NCBI RefSeq assembly: GCF_011682055.1
Contig: NZ_JAAQOM010000011.1
Coordinates: forward strand, 1 to 64,000
Reading direction: 5' to 3'
DNA: 64,000 nt
Source of the DNA: Telluria antibiotica
GTDB lineage: Bacteria > Pseudomonadota > Gammaproteobacteria > Burkholderiales > Burkholderiaceae_D
The number at the start of each line of letters is the position of its first letter. Position 1 is the first letter of the stretch. Below are positions 7,154-15,978 of the stretch, one piece after another. The notes beneath the pieces are model-generated. The model had not been told where the DNA came from, did no database searches, and saw only the letters and a list, made by a program, of their open reading frames with translations. A program made the position numbers and the translations under genes.

Positions 7154-9952
7154 ATGAAACGCCTCCTGTCCGCCCTGTCCCTGCTGTTGCTGTGCGCCGG
7201 CGCGCCGGCCGCGTTCGCGCAGCCCGGTGCGGCGGCGGCCGTGCCGCAGGTCCGCTACGACAAGACGACGCTGCCCAATGGCCTCGAAGTGATCCTCGTC
7301 GAGGACCACCGGCTGCCCATCGTGGCCGTCAACATCTGGTACCACGTCGGCCCCGCCAACGAGGCGCCGGGGCTGACCGGGTTCGCCCACCTGTTCGAGC
7401 ACATGATGTTCGCCGGCAGCCGGCACCTGCCGCGCGGCCTCGCCGACCGCCTGCTGGAAGGCGCGGGCGCCACCGACAGCAACGGCAGCACGGACTACGA
7501 CCGCACGAATTACTACGACACTGTGCCGTCGAACCAGCTGGAACTGGCGCTGTGGGTGCACGCCGACCGCATGGGCTACCTGCTCGACGTGCTGGACCAG
7601 ACGGCGCTGTCGAACCAGCAGGACGTCGTGCGCAACGAGCGGCGCCAGAGCGTCGAGAACCGCCCGTACGGCATCGTCGAGGAAACGCTGAACCACGCGC
7701 TGTTCCCCAGGACGCATCCGTATTACGCGGCCGTCATCGGCTCGCACGCCGACATCCAGAACGCGAAGCTGGCCGACGTGCGCGACTTCTTCAAGCGCTA
7801 CTACGGCCCGAACAACGCCAGCATCGTCATCGCGGGCGACATCGACAAGGCCAGAACGCGCGCCCTCGTGGCCAAGTACTTCGGCAGCTTCAAGCGCAGC
7901 GCGCCCGTCGTCCACCCGCAGGTGGCCACGCCGCCCATCACGCGCGAGCGCCGCATCGTCGTGCCGGACCGCGTCGAGCTGCCCCGCGTGTACATGGCGT
8001 GGCTCACGCCGCCCGCGTTCCAGCCGGGCGACGCGGAACTGGAGGTGACGGCGCAGATCCTTGCCGGCGGCAAATCGAGCCGGCTGTACAAGTCGCTCGT
8101 GTACGAACAGCAGATCGCGCAGGAAGCGTCCGCCGCGCAGAATTCGAACGCGCTCACGTCGACTTTCATCGTCGACGCCACCGCGCGGCCGGGCCACGAC
8201 GCGGCCGAACTGGAAGCGGCCATCGACGCCGAGCTGAAGACGCTGCGCGACACCGGGCCGTCCGAACAGGAGATCGAACGCGCCCGCAACACGATCGAGA
8301 CGGCGATGCTGACGGGGATCGAGAAGCTGGGCGGCACGGGCCTCGCGAACCAGATCAACCAGTACAACCAGTACACGGGCGACCCGGGCTACCTGCCGAA
8401 GGACGTCGAGCGCCTGCGCCGCGTGACGGCGGCCGACGTGCGCCGCGTGGCGCAGGCGTTCCTGGCACCGAACGCGCGCGTGATCGTCTCCGGCGTGCCG
8501 GGCAAGCCGGATCTCGGGCCCGATGTCCCGACGCCGCCTCCGCCGAAGGCGTCGAAGACGGGACTGTCCGCCGGCATCAACCGCGACGAGCCGTGGCGCC
8601 GCACGCCGCCGAAGCCGGGCCCGGCGCCCCGCTTCGCGCTGCCGCAGGGCGCCTCGTTCACGCTGCCGAACGGCCTGACCGTCATCCATCACCCGAACCC
8701 CGCGCTGCCGCTCGTGGCGGCGGAACTGGTCGTGAAAAGCGGCTCCGACGCCAACCCGACCGACCAGCCGGGCCTCGCCGGCTACACGGCGCAGATGCTG
8801 CAGGAAGGGACGGCCACGCGCAGCGCGCCGCGCATCGCCGACGAGATCGCGCAGCTCGGCGCCTTCCTCGGCAGCGACGCGTCGAACGACGCGTCGACCG
8901 TGTCGCTGCTCGCGCTGCGATCCACGTTCGGGCAGGCGCTGGACGTGCTGGCCGACGTCGTGCAGCATCCGGCCTTTCCCACTGCGGAAGTGGAGCGCCA
9001 GCGCGCCGCGCGCCTGGGCGACCTGACGCAGCAGCGCGACGACCCGGCGCTGGTCGCCGCCGTCGCCGCGGCGGGCGCGCTGTACGGCCCGAACCACCCG
9101 TACGGCTACGGCCAACTGGGCACGGAGCAGGCGATCCGCGCCACGACACGCGAAGACCTCGTGCGCTTCTGGCGCCGCCACTACCTGCCGGGGAATGCGG
9201 CCCTTGTCGTCACCGGCGACATCACGCTGGACGAACTGCGTGCGCTGGCGGAGAAGCGCTTCGGCGGCTGGGAACAGGCCGACGCGGCCGTGTCGGCGGT
9301 CGGCGATCCGGAAGGCAGCAAGGCGCGCCTCGTCGTCGTCGACAAGCCGGGCGCCCCGCAGACGGCGCTGCGCGTGACGGCCATCGCGGCCGCGCGCAGG
9401 ACACAAGACTATCCCGCCATGCAGGTCATGAACGCAGCGCTGGGCGGGCTGTTCTCGAGCCGCATCAACCTCAACCTGCGCGAGGAAAAGGGCTACAGCT
9501 ACGGCGTGTTCTCCGCGTTCCGCTACGACCGCACGCCGGGCCCGTTCACCATCGCGGGCAGCGTGCGCACGGACGTCACGGGGCCGTCCGTCGCGGAGAT
9601 CTTCAAGGAAGTGAACGGCATGCGCGACAAGCCGCTGCCGGCCCCCGAGCTCGCGGGCGCGCGCGACTCGCAGGTGTATTCGCTGCCGGGCCGGTTCGAG
9701 ACGAACAGCGGCACCGTCGCGAGCCTGGCCGAGACGTACGTCTTCGACCTGCCGGCCGACTACTGGCGCAGCTTGCCGGACCGGTTCCGCGCCGTGACGG
9801 CGGCGCAGGTGCAGGCGGCGGCGCAAACGTGGCTGAAGCCCGACCGCCTGAAGGTAATCGCCGTGGGCGACCGCGCGGCGATCGCGCCGCAGTTGCAGAA
9901 GCAGGGACTCGGCACGCCGGAAGTGCGCGATGCGGATGGGCAGGTGCAGTGA
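7154..9952 (+). CDS. Secreted M16 family zinc peptidase, two-lobed
   Basis: 932 residues with a signal peptide (LLSALSLLLLCAGAPAAFA). It contains two tandem M16 halves. The N-terminal half carries the inverted zinc motif HLFEH (H79, E82, H83) with the downstream NERRQS glutamate region. The second half (from about 490) begins with the related pattern FTLPNGLTVIHHPN but lacks the HxxEH motif, as is normal for the inactive lobe. It carries the conserved NLREEKGYSYGVFS substrate-binding segment. It is likely a periplasmic or secreted oligopeptidase. It was considered as a PqqF-type protease but is 27 kb from pqqA and exported, so no link is claimed. An AACGGAG ribosome binding site precedes the ATG. 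Confidence 0.92.
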   Translation: MKRLLSALSLLLLCAGAPAAFAQPGAAAAVPQVRYDKTTLPNGLEVILVEDHRLPIVAVNIWYHVGPANEAPGLTGFAHLFEHMMFAGSRHLPRGLADRLLEGAGATDSNGSTDYDRTNYYDTVPSNQLELALWVHADRMGYLLDVLDQTALSNQQDVVRNERRQSVENRPYGIVEETLNHALFPRTHPYYAAVIGSHADIQNAKLADVRDFFKRYYGPNNASIVIAGDIDKARTRALVAKYFGSFKRSAPVVHPQVATPPITRERRIVVPDRVELPRVYMAWLTPPAFQPGDAELEVTAQILAGGKSSRLYKSLVYEQQIAQEASAAQNSNALTSTFIVDATARPGHDAAELEAAIDAELKTLRDTGPSEQEIERARNTIETAMLTGIEKLGGTGLANQINQYNQYTGDPGYLPKDVERLRRVTAADVRRVAQAFLAPNARVIVSGVPGKPDLGPDVPTPPPPKASKTGLSAGINRDEPWRRTPPKPGPAPRFALPQGASFTLPNGLTVIHHPNPALPLVAAELVVKSGSDANPTDQPGLAGYTAQMLQEGTATRSAPRIADEIAQLGAFLGSDASNDASTVSLLALRSTFGQALDVLADVVQHPAFPTAEVERQRAARLGDLTQQRDDPALVAAVAAAGALYGPNHPYGYGQLGTEQAIRATTREDLVRFWRRHYLPGNAALVVTGDITLDELRALAEKRFGGWEQADAAVSAVGDPEGSKARLVVVDKPGAPQTALRVTAIAAARRTQDYPAMQVMNAALGGLFSSRINLNLREEKGYSYGVFSAFRYDRTPGPFTIAGSVRTDVTGPSVAEIFKEVNGMRDKPLPAPELAGARDSQVYSLPGRFETNSGTVASLAETYVFDLPADYWRSLPDRFRAVTAAQVQAAAQTWLKPDRLKVIAVGDRAAIAPQLQKQGLGTPEVRDADGQVQ

Positions 9953-9978
9953 TGGCCTGAGGCCGCCACTCACACGAT

Positions 9979-10608
9979 TCAGACGGACGCGGCTTGCTGC
10001 GATACGAGCTGCATCGCCTGGTCGAGCTCGTTCGTCAACTGCAGCGCCGTCGCTTTATTGGCGGTGGCGTCTAGCGGCACGGCGACGGCCGCGCCAAACG
10101 TGATGCGGATCGTCGGCCGGCGGAACAGGTGTGCGAAGCGGATCCGGTCGGGTCCCTGGTAATGGGCAGGCACGATTTCTCCGCGAGCGCGCAATGCGAT
10201 CGTCGCGGCGCCCCGCTTGGCGTCCGCATTGTCCTGATTGCGTGTGCCCATGGGGAAGATCAGCACCAGGCCGCCCTGCTCGACAAGCGATACCGCGTGC
10301 TTGATGGTGGCCGTCGAGGGGTTGCCACGATCCACCGGGAACCCGCCCCCGGAGCGTACGAACCAGCCGCTGACCGGATGATCGAACAGCTCTTTTTTCG
10401 CCATCTGGTGCAGGACGCGCGGCAGCACTGCATAGCCGACCCATAACGGATCCGCCCAACCCACGTGATTGCAGACGATGACTTTTCCGACCGGGCCATG
10501 CAGGTGCCCGGTCCCCGTCACCGTGACCTTGCCGACGCGCGACATGAGGCTTCTCAGCGCGCGGATGAAGAGTGGCAATTTAGTGGCGGTAGACGAAGTA
10601 TTGACCAT
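9979..10608 (-). CDS. PlsC-like lysophospholipid acyltransferase with altered motif III
   Basis: 209 residues from the ATG at 10608, chosen because upstream in-frame sequence looks non-coding. Family motifs: HxxxxD as HVGWAD (motif I), GFPVDRG (motif II) and P-A-HY (motif IV). Motif III is normally FPEGTR but reads FPMGTR, so the glutamate thought to contact glycerol phosphate is missing. The role would be transfer of an acyl chain to lysophosphatidic acid or a similar acceptor at the inner membrane. The substitution makes the acceptor uncertain. It is divergent from the arsR-type gene. Confidence 0.8.
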   Translation of the reverse strand: MVNTSSTATKLPLFIRALRSLMSRVGKVTVTGTGHLHGPVGKVIVCNHVGWADPLWVGYAVLPRVLHQMAKKELFDHPVSGWFVRSGGGFPVDRGNPSTATIKHAVSLVEQGGLVLIFPMGTRNQDNADAKRGAATIALRARGEIVPAHYQGPDRIRFAHLFRRPTIRITFGAAVAVPLDATANKATALQLTNELDQAMQLVSQQAASV

Positions 10609-10705
10609 ATTTATTGCATGGCAAAAGGATAATTGTAGCGCAGCCCTGCGGTCATGGTCCGGAGTCGGATAGGCAACAGACGTTGTGCACGGCGTCAAAT
10701 GTGAC

Positions 10706-10734
10706 TTGCGCTCGTCACGCCTATGCGTTTAACA
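10706..10734 (+). promoter_or_regulatory. Candidate promoter of the arsR-CDF operon
   Basis: TTGCGC (10706-10711) and TTAACA (10729-10734) are separated by 17 bases. The -10 sits inside the left arm of the ArsR operator, so bound repressor would block RNA polymerase. Predicted start of transcription is near 10741, about 20 bases before the ATG. Confidence 0.5.
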
Positions 10735-10758
10735 TGTGAACAGTTCTTCACACGTTAA
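10729..10758. promoter_or_regulatory. ArsR/SmtB-type operator
   Basis: A 12-base inverted repeat with one mismatch: TTAACATGTGAA (10729-10740) and TTCACACGTTAA (10747-10758), spaced by CAGTTC. The core TGAACAGTTCTTCA closely resembles smt/czr-type operators (TGAA...TTCA). It ends two bases before the ATG of the arsR-type gene. Confidence 0.85.
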
Positions 10759-10760
10759 GC

Positions 10761-11090
10761 ATGAGCATCCCACCCGACATCGACAATGCCGTCGACGAAC
10801 TCGCCGACCTGTTCCACCTGCTGGGCGACCCGACGCGCCTGCGCATCGTGCTCGCCTGCCTCGCGCAGCCGACGGCGGTGGGTGACATCGCGGCGGCGTT
10901 GAACCTGTCCAGCTCGCTGGTCAGCCACCACCTGCGCCTGCTGCGTGCGGCCCGCATCGTCAAGGCCGAGCGCCAGGGCAAGCAGGTGTTCTATGCGGCC
11001 GCCGATGCCCACATCAGCGGCCTGCTCTCCGACATGTTCGAACACATCGCCGAACCCGTCACCGAATCAACCACCGGACTGGACGCATGA
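10761..11090 (+). CDS. ArsR/SmtB family zinc-type repressor
   Basis: 109 residues. It has a winged-helix fold with the recognition helix around SSSLVSHHLRLLRAARIV. The C-terminal helix contains D-x-H-x10-H-x2-E (DAH...FEHIAE), exactly the alpha-5 metal site of zinc sensors such as SmtB and CzrA. The alpha-3 ELCVCD-type cysteine site is absent. Zinc is therefore the most likely inducer, though cobalt or nickel cannot be excluded. Its stop overlaps the CDF gene start by ATGA, and an operator lies immediately upstream, consistent with autoregulation of a metal efflux operon. Confidence 0.93.
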   Translation: MSIPPDIDNAVDELADLFHLLGDPTRLRIVLACLAQPTAVGDIAAALNLSSSLVSHHLRLLRAARIVKAERQGKQVFYAAADAHISGLLSDMFEHIAEPVTESTTGLDA

Positions 11091-12112
11091 GTCACCACCA
11101 TTCCCACGGCCATGGACATGGCCACCATCACCACCCCGCGCCAGGCGACAACGGCCGCGCGTTCGGCCTCGCGATCGCGCTGAACACGGCCTTCGTCGCC
11201 ATCGAATTCGTCTACGGCTTCATCGCCAACTCGACGGCGCTGATGGCCGACGCCGGCCACAACCTGTCCGACGTGCTCGGCCTCGGCCTCGCCTGGGGCG
11301 CCGCCTTGCTCACGAAAAGCATGCCGACGCGCCGCTTCACGTACGGCATGCGCGGGACGACCATCCTGGCTGCCCTCGCCAACGCCCTGCTGCTGATGGT
11401 CGCGTGCGGCGCCATCGCCTGGGAAGCGCTGCACCGCTTCGCCCATCCGGAACCGGTGGCCGGCACGACGGTGTCCATCGTGGCCTTCATCGGCGTGCTG
11501 ATCAACGGCTTCTCGGCCTGGCTGTTCGTGGCCGGCAGCAAGGACGACATCAACGTGCGCGGCGCCTACCAGCACATGGCGGCCGATGCCGTGCTGTCGC
11601 TGGGCGTGGTCATTTCCGGCATCGTCATCATCTACACGGGCTGGACATGGCTCGACCCGGTTGTCAGCCTGCTGCTCGTTATCGTGATCGTCGTCGGCAC
11701 GTGGTCGCTGCTGAGGGAATCGATCCAGATGGTGCTGGCGGGCGTGCCGGCCAGCGTCGATGCGACAGCCGTGACGGCGTTCCTCGCCGCGCAACCCGGC
11801 GTGACGGAAGTGCACGACGTCCACATCTGGGCGATGAGCACGACGGAGACCGCGTTGACGGCCCACCTCGTCATGCCGGCCGGCTATCCGGGCGACGCGG
11901 CCATCGACGACGTCACCCGCCATCTGCGCGAGTACTTCTCCATCCACCACTGCACGCTGCAGGTGGAGCAAGGCACGACCAAGCACAGCAGCTGCAGCCT
12001 GCACGACGGGCTGGAAGCGCATGCGCACGACGATCATGACCATGACCATGGCCATGACCACGATCATCACGGCCACGATCACGGCCACCGCGCCCACCCG
12101 CACCCGCATTGA
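11087..12112 (+). CDS. Cation diffusion facilitator, zinc efflux pump
   Basis: 341 residues with six predicted membrane helices. The N-terminus (SHHHSHGHGHGHHHH) and the C-terminal tail after about residue 310 are His/Asp-rich. Metal-site motifs HNLSD in helix 2 and HMAAD in helix 5 give the HxxxD/HxxxD arrangement associated with zinc-selective ZitB/CzcD members. A cytoplasmic domain follows (from about 210), with GVTEVHDVHIWAMS typical of CDF C-terminal domains. The ATG overlaps the repressor stop (ATGA), so the two genes are translationally coupled. It likely exports Zn(II) from the cytoplasm by proton exchange. Confidence 0.93.
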   Translation: MSHHHSHGHGHGHHHHPAPGDNGRAFGLAIALNTAFVAIEFVYGFIANSTALMADAGHNLSDVLGLGLAWGAALLTKSMPTRRFTYGMRGTTILAALANALLLMVACGAIAWEALHRFAHPEPVAGTTVSIVAFIGVLINGFSAWLFVAGSKDDINVRGAYQHMAADAVLSLGVVISGIVIIYTGWTWLDPVVSLLLVIVIVVGTWSLLRESIQMVLAGVPASVDATAVTAFLAAQPGVTEVHDVHIWAMSTTETALTAHLVMPAGYPGDAAIDDVTRHLREYFSIHHCTLQVEQGTTKHSSCSLHDGLEAHAHDDHDHDHGHDHDHHGHDHGHRAHPHPH

Positions 12113-12118
12113 ATCCAC

Positions 12119-12155
12119 TAAAAAAATGGCCCGCGCATCGGCGGGCCATTTTTTT
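12119..12155. terminator. Bidirectional terminator between CDF gene and cysK
   Basis: Stem TGGCCCGC (12127-12134)/GCGGGCCA (12141-12148) with a 6-base loop, flanked by an A-run on the left and a T-run on the right. It serves both convergent genes. Confidence 0.92.
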
Positions 12156-12169
12156 GAAACGCGCGCTGA

Positions 12170-13102
12170 TCAGCCCGCGAGATTCGCGAACAACGCCGTG
12201 CTGAGGTAGCGCTCGCCGAACGATGGGATGATCGTCACGATCAGCTTGCCCGCATTCTCCGGCCGCTTGGCGACCTGGATCGCGGCCCACAGGGCGGCGC
12301 CCGACGAGATGCCGACCAGCAAGCCCTCCTCGCGCGCGGCCGCGCGAGCCGTCTCGAACGCGTCGTCGTTCTTGACGGTGATGACCTCGTCGTAGATTTT
12401 CGTATTCAGCACTTCCGGGATGAAGCCGGCGCCGATGCCCTGGATCGGGTGCGGGCCCTTCGTGCCCTTGGACAGGATCGGCGACGCTTCCGGTTCCACG
12501 GCGATGGCCTGGAAGCCCGGCTTGCGTGCCTTGATCACTTCGGCCACGCCCGTGATCGTGCCGCCCGTGCCGACGCCGGCCACGAGGATGTCGACCTTGC
12601 CGTCGGTGTCGCGCCAGATTTCCTCGGCCGTCGTGCGGCGGTGGACGTCCGGGTTCGCGGGGTTGTTGAATTGCTGCGGCATGAAGCAGTTCGGATCGGC
12701 CGCGACGATTTCCTCGGCGCGGCGGATGGCGCCCAGCATGCCTTCCGGCCCCGGCGTCAGCACCAGTTCGGCGCCGTACGCGCGCAGCAGCATGCGGCGC
12801 TCGTTGCTCATCGTCTCGGGCATGACGAGGCGGCAGCGGTAGCCGCGCGCCGCGCATACCATCGCCAGCGCGATGCCCGTGTTGCCGCTCGTGGGTTCCA
12901 CGATGATGGTGTTCGGGCCGATCTTGCCGGCCTGCTCGGCCGCCTCGATCATGGCCCAGCCGATCCGGTCCTTCACGCTATGGGCCGGATTATAAAACTC
13001 GAGCTTGGCGGTGATGTCGGCGCCGGCGCCCTGCGCCATGCGGCGGATCCGCACCAGGGGGGTATTGCCGATCAATTCCGTCACGTCGTTCGCGATACGC
13101 AT
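12170..13102 (-). CDS. cysK: Cysteine synthase
   Basis: 310 residues. A PLP-dependent enzyme that makes L-cysteine from O-acetylserine and sulfide. The PLP lysine is K44 in HSVKDR, the substrate loop is TSGNTG (71-76), and the phosphate-binding loop is [15 protein letters not shown] lies near the C-terminus. Length and motifs match CysK better than CysM, although the two are hard to separate by eye. It follows the FKBP gene by 28 bases on the same strand and is probably part of a tcdA-FKBP-cysK transcript. Confidence 0.93.
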   Translation of the reverse strand: MRIANDVTELIGNTPLVRIRRMAQGAGADITAKLEFYNPAHSVKDRIGWAMIEAAEQAGKIGPNTIIVEPTSGNTGIALAMVCAARGYRCRLVMPETMSNERRMLLRAYGAELVLTPGPEGMLGAIRRAEEIVAADPNCFMPQQFNNPANPDVHRRTTAEEIWRDTDGKVDILVAGVGTGGTITGVAEVIKARKPGFQAIAVEPEASPILSKGTKGPHPIQGIGAGFIPEVLNTKIYDEVITVKNDDAFETARAAAREEGLLVGISSGAALWAAIQVAKRPENAGKLIVTIIPSFGERYLSTALFANLAG

Positions 13103-13130
13103 GCAGTCCTCCAGGTTGATGAATTTGGAC

Positions 13131-13673
13131 TTACTTGACCTTCAACAGTTCCACGTCGAAGATCAGGTCGGAATCCGGCGGAATCGAGCCGCCGCCGGCG
13201 CCCCGTTTGCCGTAGGCGAGTTCGCTCGGGATGATCAGGGTGCGCTTGCCGCCCACCTTCATGCCCTGCACGCCCTGCTCCCACCCCTTGATGACCTGGT
13301 GCGCGCCCAGCTGGAACTCGAGCGGTTCGCGGCCCGCATCCAGCGACGAGTCGAATTTGCGGCCGTGCTGCTTGGTGGCCAGCGGCTTGTAGAACCAGCC
13401 CGTGTAGTTGACGACGACGTTGCTGCCGATGGTCGCTTCCGCGCCCTTGCCGATCACGTGGTCGATGACCTGGACTTGCGGCCCTTGCTCCGCCTGGGCG
13501 TCGGGTGCCGGGTTGACGGGATTGGTCGGGTTGGCGGGGGCGGCGGCGGTGGCGGTGGCCTGGGCCGGGTCCTTGGGACCTTGCAGGCCGTTGCCGGCCT
13601 GCCGGGATGCGTCCTGCGCGTGGGCGGCAGCAGCCGCCAGCACCAGGCTTGCGAAGGCGATACGACGGATCAT
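13131..13673 (-). CDS. Periplasmic FKBP-type peptidyl-prolyl isomerase
   Basis: 180 residues. A signal peptide ([16 protein letters not shown]) is followed by a low-complexity Ala/Pro/Asn-rich linker (about 35-65). The FKBP domain occupies about 75-180, with [33 protein letters not shown] and ELAYGKRG...[14 protein letters not shown], all standard FKBP positions including the active-site Y, F, D, W and I. It probably assists folding of exported proteins. It is sandwiched between tcdA (37-base gap) and cysK (28-base gap). Confidence 0.92.
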   Translation of the reverse strand: MIRRIAFASLVLAAAAAHAQDASRQAGNGLQGPKDPAQATATAAAPANPTNPVNPAPDAQAEQGPQVQVIDHVIGKGAEATIGSNVVVNYTGWFYKPLATKQHGRKFDSSLDAGREPLEFQLGAHQVIKGWEQGVQGMKVGGKRTLIIPSELAYGKRGAGGGSIPPDSDLIFDVELLKVK

Positions 13674-13710
13674 GGAGCCTCTTTCATGGATCAGTAAGAA
13701 AAAACCAATC

Positions 13711-14622
13711 CTATGATAGCAAGGCCTCCTCGGGTTGCACAGCGTCGACGGACTCGGTTACAAGTGCCGGCGCAGGCACGGCATTGGCCTCTTCCGCCAG
13801 CTTGCGCAGCAGATGCCCGGCCGCGACCATGCCGAACGTGGCCGTGACGACCATGCTCGAGCCGAAGCCCGCGCAGTTCAGGCCCGTGATGCTGTTCGCG
13901 TCGACCGCGCACGCATCGCCCGCTTCCGGGTAGCGCAGCGGCTCCATCGAGAACACGGCGTCGATGTGGTACTTGTTCTTTTCGCCGCGCGCGAAGCCGT
14001 ACTGGGCGCGCAGCACCTTGCGCACTTTCTTGAGCAGCGGCTCCTGCTCGGTGCGGGCGAGGTCGCGCACCTCGATCTTGGTCGGGTCGAGCTGGCCGCC
14101 GGCGCCGCCGATGACGATCAGCGGAATCGCCTGCCGGCTGCAGTACGCGATCAGCGCGGCCTTCGCCTTCACGCTGTCGATGGCGTCGACGACGTAGTCG
14201 AAACGGGCCGCGCCAGGCCGGTCTGTGCCAATCATCGCCGGGATATTGTCCGGATCGATGAAATCCTCGACGAGCTCGACTTCGCAGTAAGGATTGATGA
14301 GCGCGATGCGCTGCTTCAGCGCCTCGATCTTGGGCATGCCGACCGTCGTGGACAAGGCCTGGATCTGCCGGTTGATGTTGGATTCGGCCACGTTGTCGAG
14401 GTCGATGAGCGTAAGCCGGCCCACGGCGCTGCGCGCGAGCGCTTCGACGATCCAGGAGCCGACGCCGCCCACGCCGACCACGCAAACGTGCGCCGCGCGG
14501 AAACGTTCCAGTGCACGCTCGCCGTAGAGGCGGGCAATGCCGCCGAAGCGGCGGCCGAAGTCGACGTCGGCGAGCATGTCGTCCGCAACCGTCACAGGGA
14601 GGGAGGTGGAAATCGTAGTCAT
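13711..14622 (-). CDS. tcdA: tRNA threonylcarbamoyladenosine dehydratase
   Basis: 303 residues. An E1-like, ATP-dependent enzyme that cyclises t6A37 of tRNA to ct6A. The nucleotide-binding loop GVGGVGSW is at 50-57, followed by LIDLDNVAESNINRQ, which is typical of the TcdA/CsdL family and includes the ATP-contacting Asn and Arg. VDAIDSVKAK and FGSSMVVTATFG follow. It lacks a C-terminal membrane anchor of the kind seen in some relatives. It is divergent from the hemerythrin-PdxH fusion gene. tsaC/sua5, an upstream step of the same tRNA modification, lies 8 kb away. Confidence 0.92.
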   Translation of the reverse strand: MTTISTSLPVTVADDMLADVDFGRRFGGIARLYGERALERFRAAHVCVVGVGGVGSWIVEALARSAVGRLTLIDLDNVAESNINRQIQALSTTVGMPKIEALKQRIALINPYCEVELVEDFIDPDNIPAMIGTDRPGAARFDYVVDAIDSVKAKAALIAYCSRQAIPLIVIGGAGGQLDPTKIEVRDLARTEQEPLLKKVRKVLRAQYGFARGEKNKYHIDAVFSMEPLRYPEAGDACAVDANSITGLNCAGFGSSMVVTATFGMVAAGHLLRKLAEEANAVPAPALVTESVDAVQPEEALLS

Positions 14623-14722
14623 GATCCTTTCATTTTACCGGACGGAATGGCGCTCCTTGCCCTAAAATAACTTTCAGTCAATCAAAAAATCATCCGCAAA
14701 CTGCGCGTCCACAACAGCAACC

Positions 14723-15940
14723 ATGAACACCTTACTTCCCGAACCCGCTCCCGATTTCGACCAGCCCGTCGCCGTCCTCAAGCATTGCCACGGGCGGATC
14801 CGCAAGCAGCTCGCCACGTTGGAAAAACTGCTCGTCCACCTGCCGGAATACGGCGCCGACGAACAGGCGCGCCAGGCGGCAAGTGCCGTGCTGAAATACT
14901 TCGACAAGGCGGCCCACCTGCATCACGACGACGAAGAACAGGACCTGTTGCCGATGCTCCGTGCCGTCGCCCAGGGCGAGGATGCGGCCACGCTGCAGGC
15001 GCTGGCGCCGCGCATCCTGCAGGAACACAAGGACATGGATGCGATGTGGCAAGACCTGCACGAGCAGCTGGCGGCCATCGCGGACGGCAGCGGCACGCAG
15101 CTGTCGGCCTCGATCGTGCGCCGCTTCGTGCAGTGCTACCAGGGCCACATGGAACGCGAGGAAGGCTTCGTGGCGCCGATGGCGCTGCGCCTGTTCGGGC
15201 CGGAGCAGATGGCCCGCCTGGGCGGTGCGATGCGCCGGCGCCGCGGCCTGGACGAGCCGGCAGCGTCCGTCACACCGGCGTCACATGCGGCCCCGACAAT
15301 CGGCGAACGCGTGGCCGACCTGCGCAAGGACTACGGCCAGGCGAGCCTCGACGAGAGCGACGTCGCGGACGACCCGGTCGCGCAGTTCGCGCGCTGGTTC
15401 GAGGAAGCGCTGAAGGCCGAGGTGAACGAGCCGAACGCGATGAGCGTGGCCACCGTCGACGCGGATGGGCGGCCGACGTCGCGCATCGTGCTCGTCAAGC
15501 AGTTCGATGCGCGCGGCTTCACGTGGTACACGAATTACGCGAGCCAAAAAGGCAAGCAACTGGAAAGCAATCCTTTTGCGGCTCTGCTATTCTTCTGGAG
15601 TGAACTTGAACGGCAAGTGCGGATCGAAGGGAAAGTCGAGCGCACGAGTGCCGAGGAAAGCGATAAGTATTTCAACAGCCGGCCCCTGAAAAGCCGGCTG
15701 TCGGCGATCGCGTCCGAGCAAAGCGAACCGATCGCGAGCCGTGCCGCCCTCGAAGAACACTACGAGGAAGTGGCGCGTCAATATGGCGAAGCACCGCCAC
15801 GGCCACAACACTGGGGCGGTTTTCGCCTGGTGCCGGAACGGATCGAGTTCTGGCAGGGGCGGCGTTCACGCTTCCACGACCGCATCGTCTACACGCGGCA
15901 GGAAGACGGCAGCTGGGCGCGGCAACGTTTGCAACCCTGA
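14723..15940 (+). CDS. pdxH: Hemerythrin-like domain fused to pyridoxamine 5'-phosphate oxidase
   Basis: 405 residues, about twice the normal PdxH length. Residues 1-175 form a hemerythrin-like four-helix domain with di-iron ligand candidates H21/H23, H67 and H68, E72, H102, H142 and E146 ([29 protein letters not shown]). After a Ser/Ala/Pro linker (about 178-192), residues 193-405 are a full-length PdxH. It contains the FMN-binding RIVLVKQ and [10 protein letters not shown] segments and the C-terminal [12 protein letters not shown] active-site signature. PdxH oxidises PNP or PMP to PLP using oxygen. The reading frame is continuous, with no stop or restart at the junction. An in-frame internal start was not evident. 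The fused domain could bind oxygen, NO or iron near an oxygen-using flavoenzyme; that is inference. Confidence 0.92.
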   Translation: MNTLLPEPAPDFDQPVAVLKHCHGRIRKQLATLEKLLVHLPEYGADEQARQAASAVLKYFDKAAHLHHDDEEQDLLPMLRAVAQGEDAATLQALAPRILQEHKDMDAMWQDLHEQLAAIADGSGTQLSASIVRRFVQCYQGHMEREEGFVAPMALRLFGPEQMARLGGAMRRRRGLDEPAASVTPASHAAPTIGERVADLRKDYGQASLDESDVADDPVAQFARWFEEALKAEVNEPNAMSVATVDADGRPTSRIVLVKQFDARGFTWYTNYASQKGKQLESNPFAALLFFWSELERQVRIEGKVERTSAEESDKYFNSRPLKSRLSAIASEQSEPIASRAALEEHYEEVARQYGEAPPRPQHWGGFRLVPERIEFWQGRRSRFHDRIVYTRQEDGSWARQRLQP

Positions 15941-15978
15941 GCCAGCCATCTGGTCCAGGACTAGCCGGAGGAATTCGC

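Noticed and set aside
7154..9952. M16 peptidase as PqqF for the PQQ pathway
   Set aside because: It has a signal peptide, lies 27 kb away and follows unrelated genes. Nothing links it to pqqA processing.
6514..9960. A 1148-codon plus-strand frame overlapping the M16 gene in another phase
   Set aside because: Arg/Pro-rich, with no domains. It is a shifted reading of the M16 gene.
5984..9973. A 1329-codon minus-strand open frame opposite the phosphoesterase and M16 genes
   Set aside because: Same antisense composition bias. Both plus-strand genes have signal peptides and intact catalytic motifs.
12000..12112. His/Asp-rich tail of the CDF protein as a separate tandem repeat
   Set aside because: It is in-frame coding sequence for a metal-binding tail that is common in this family.
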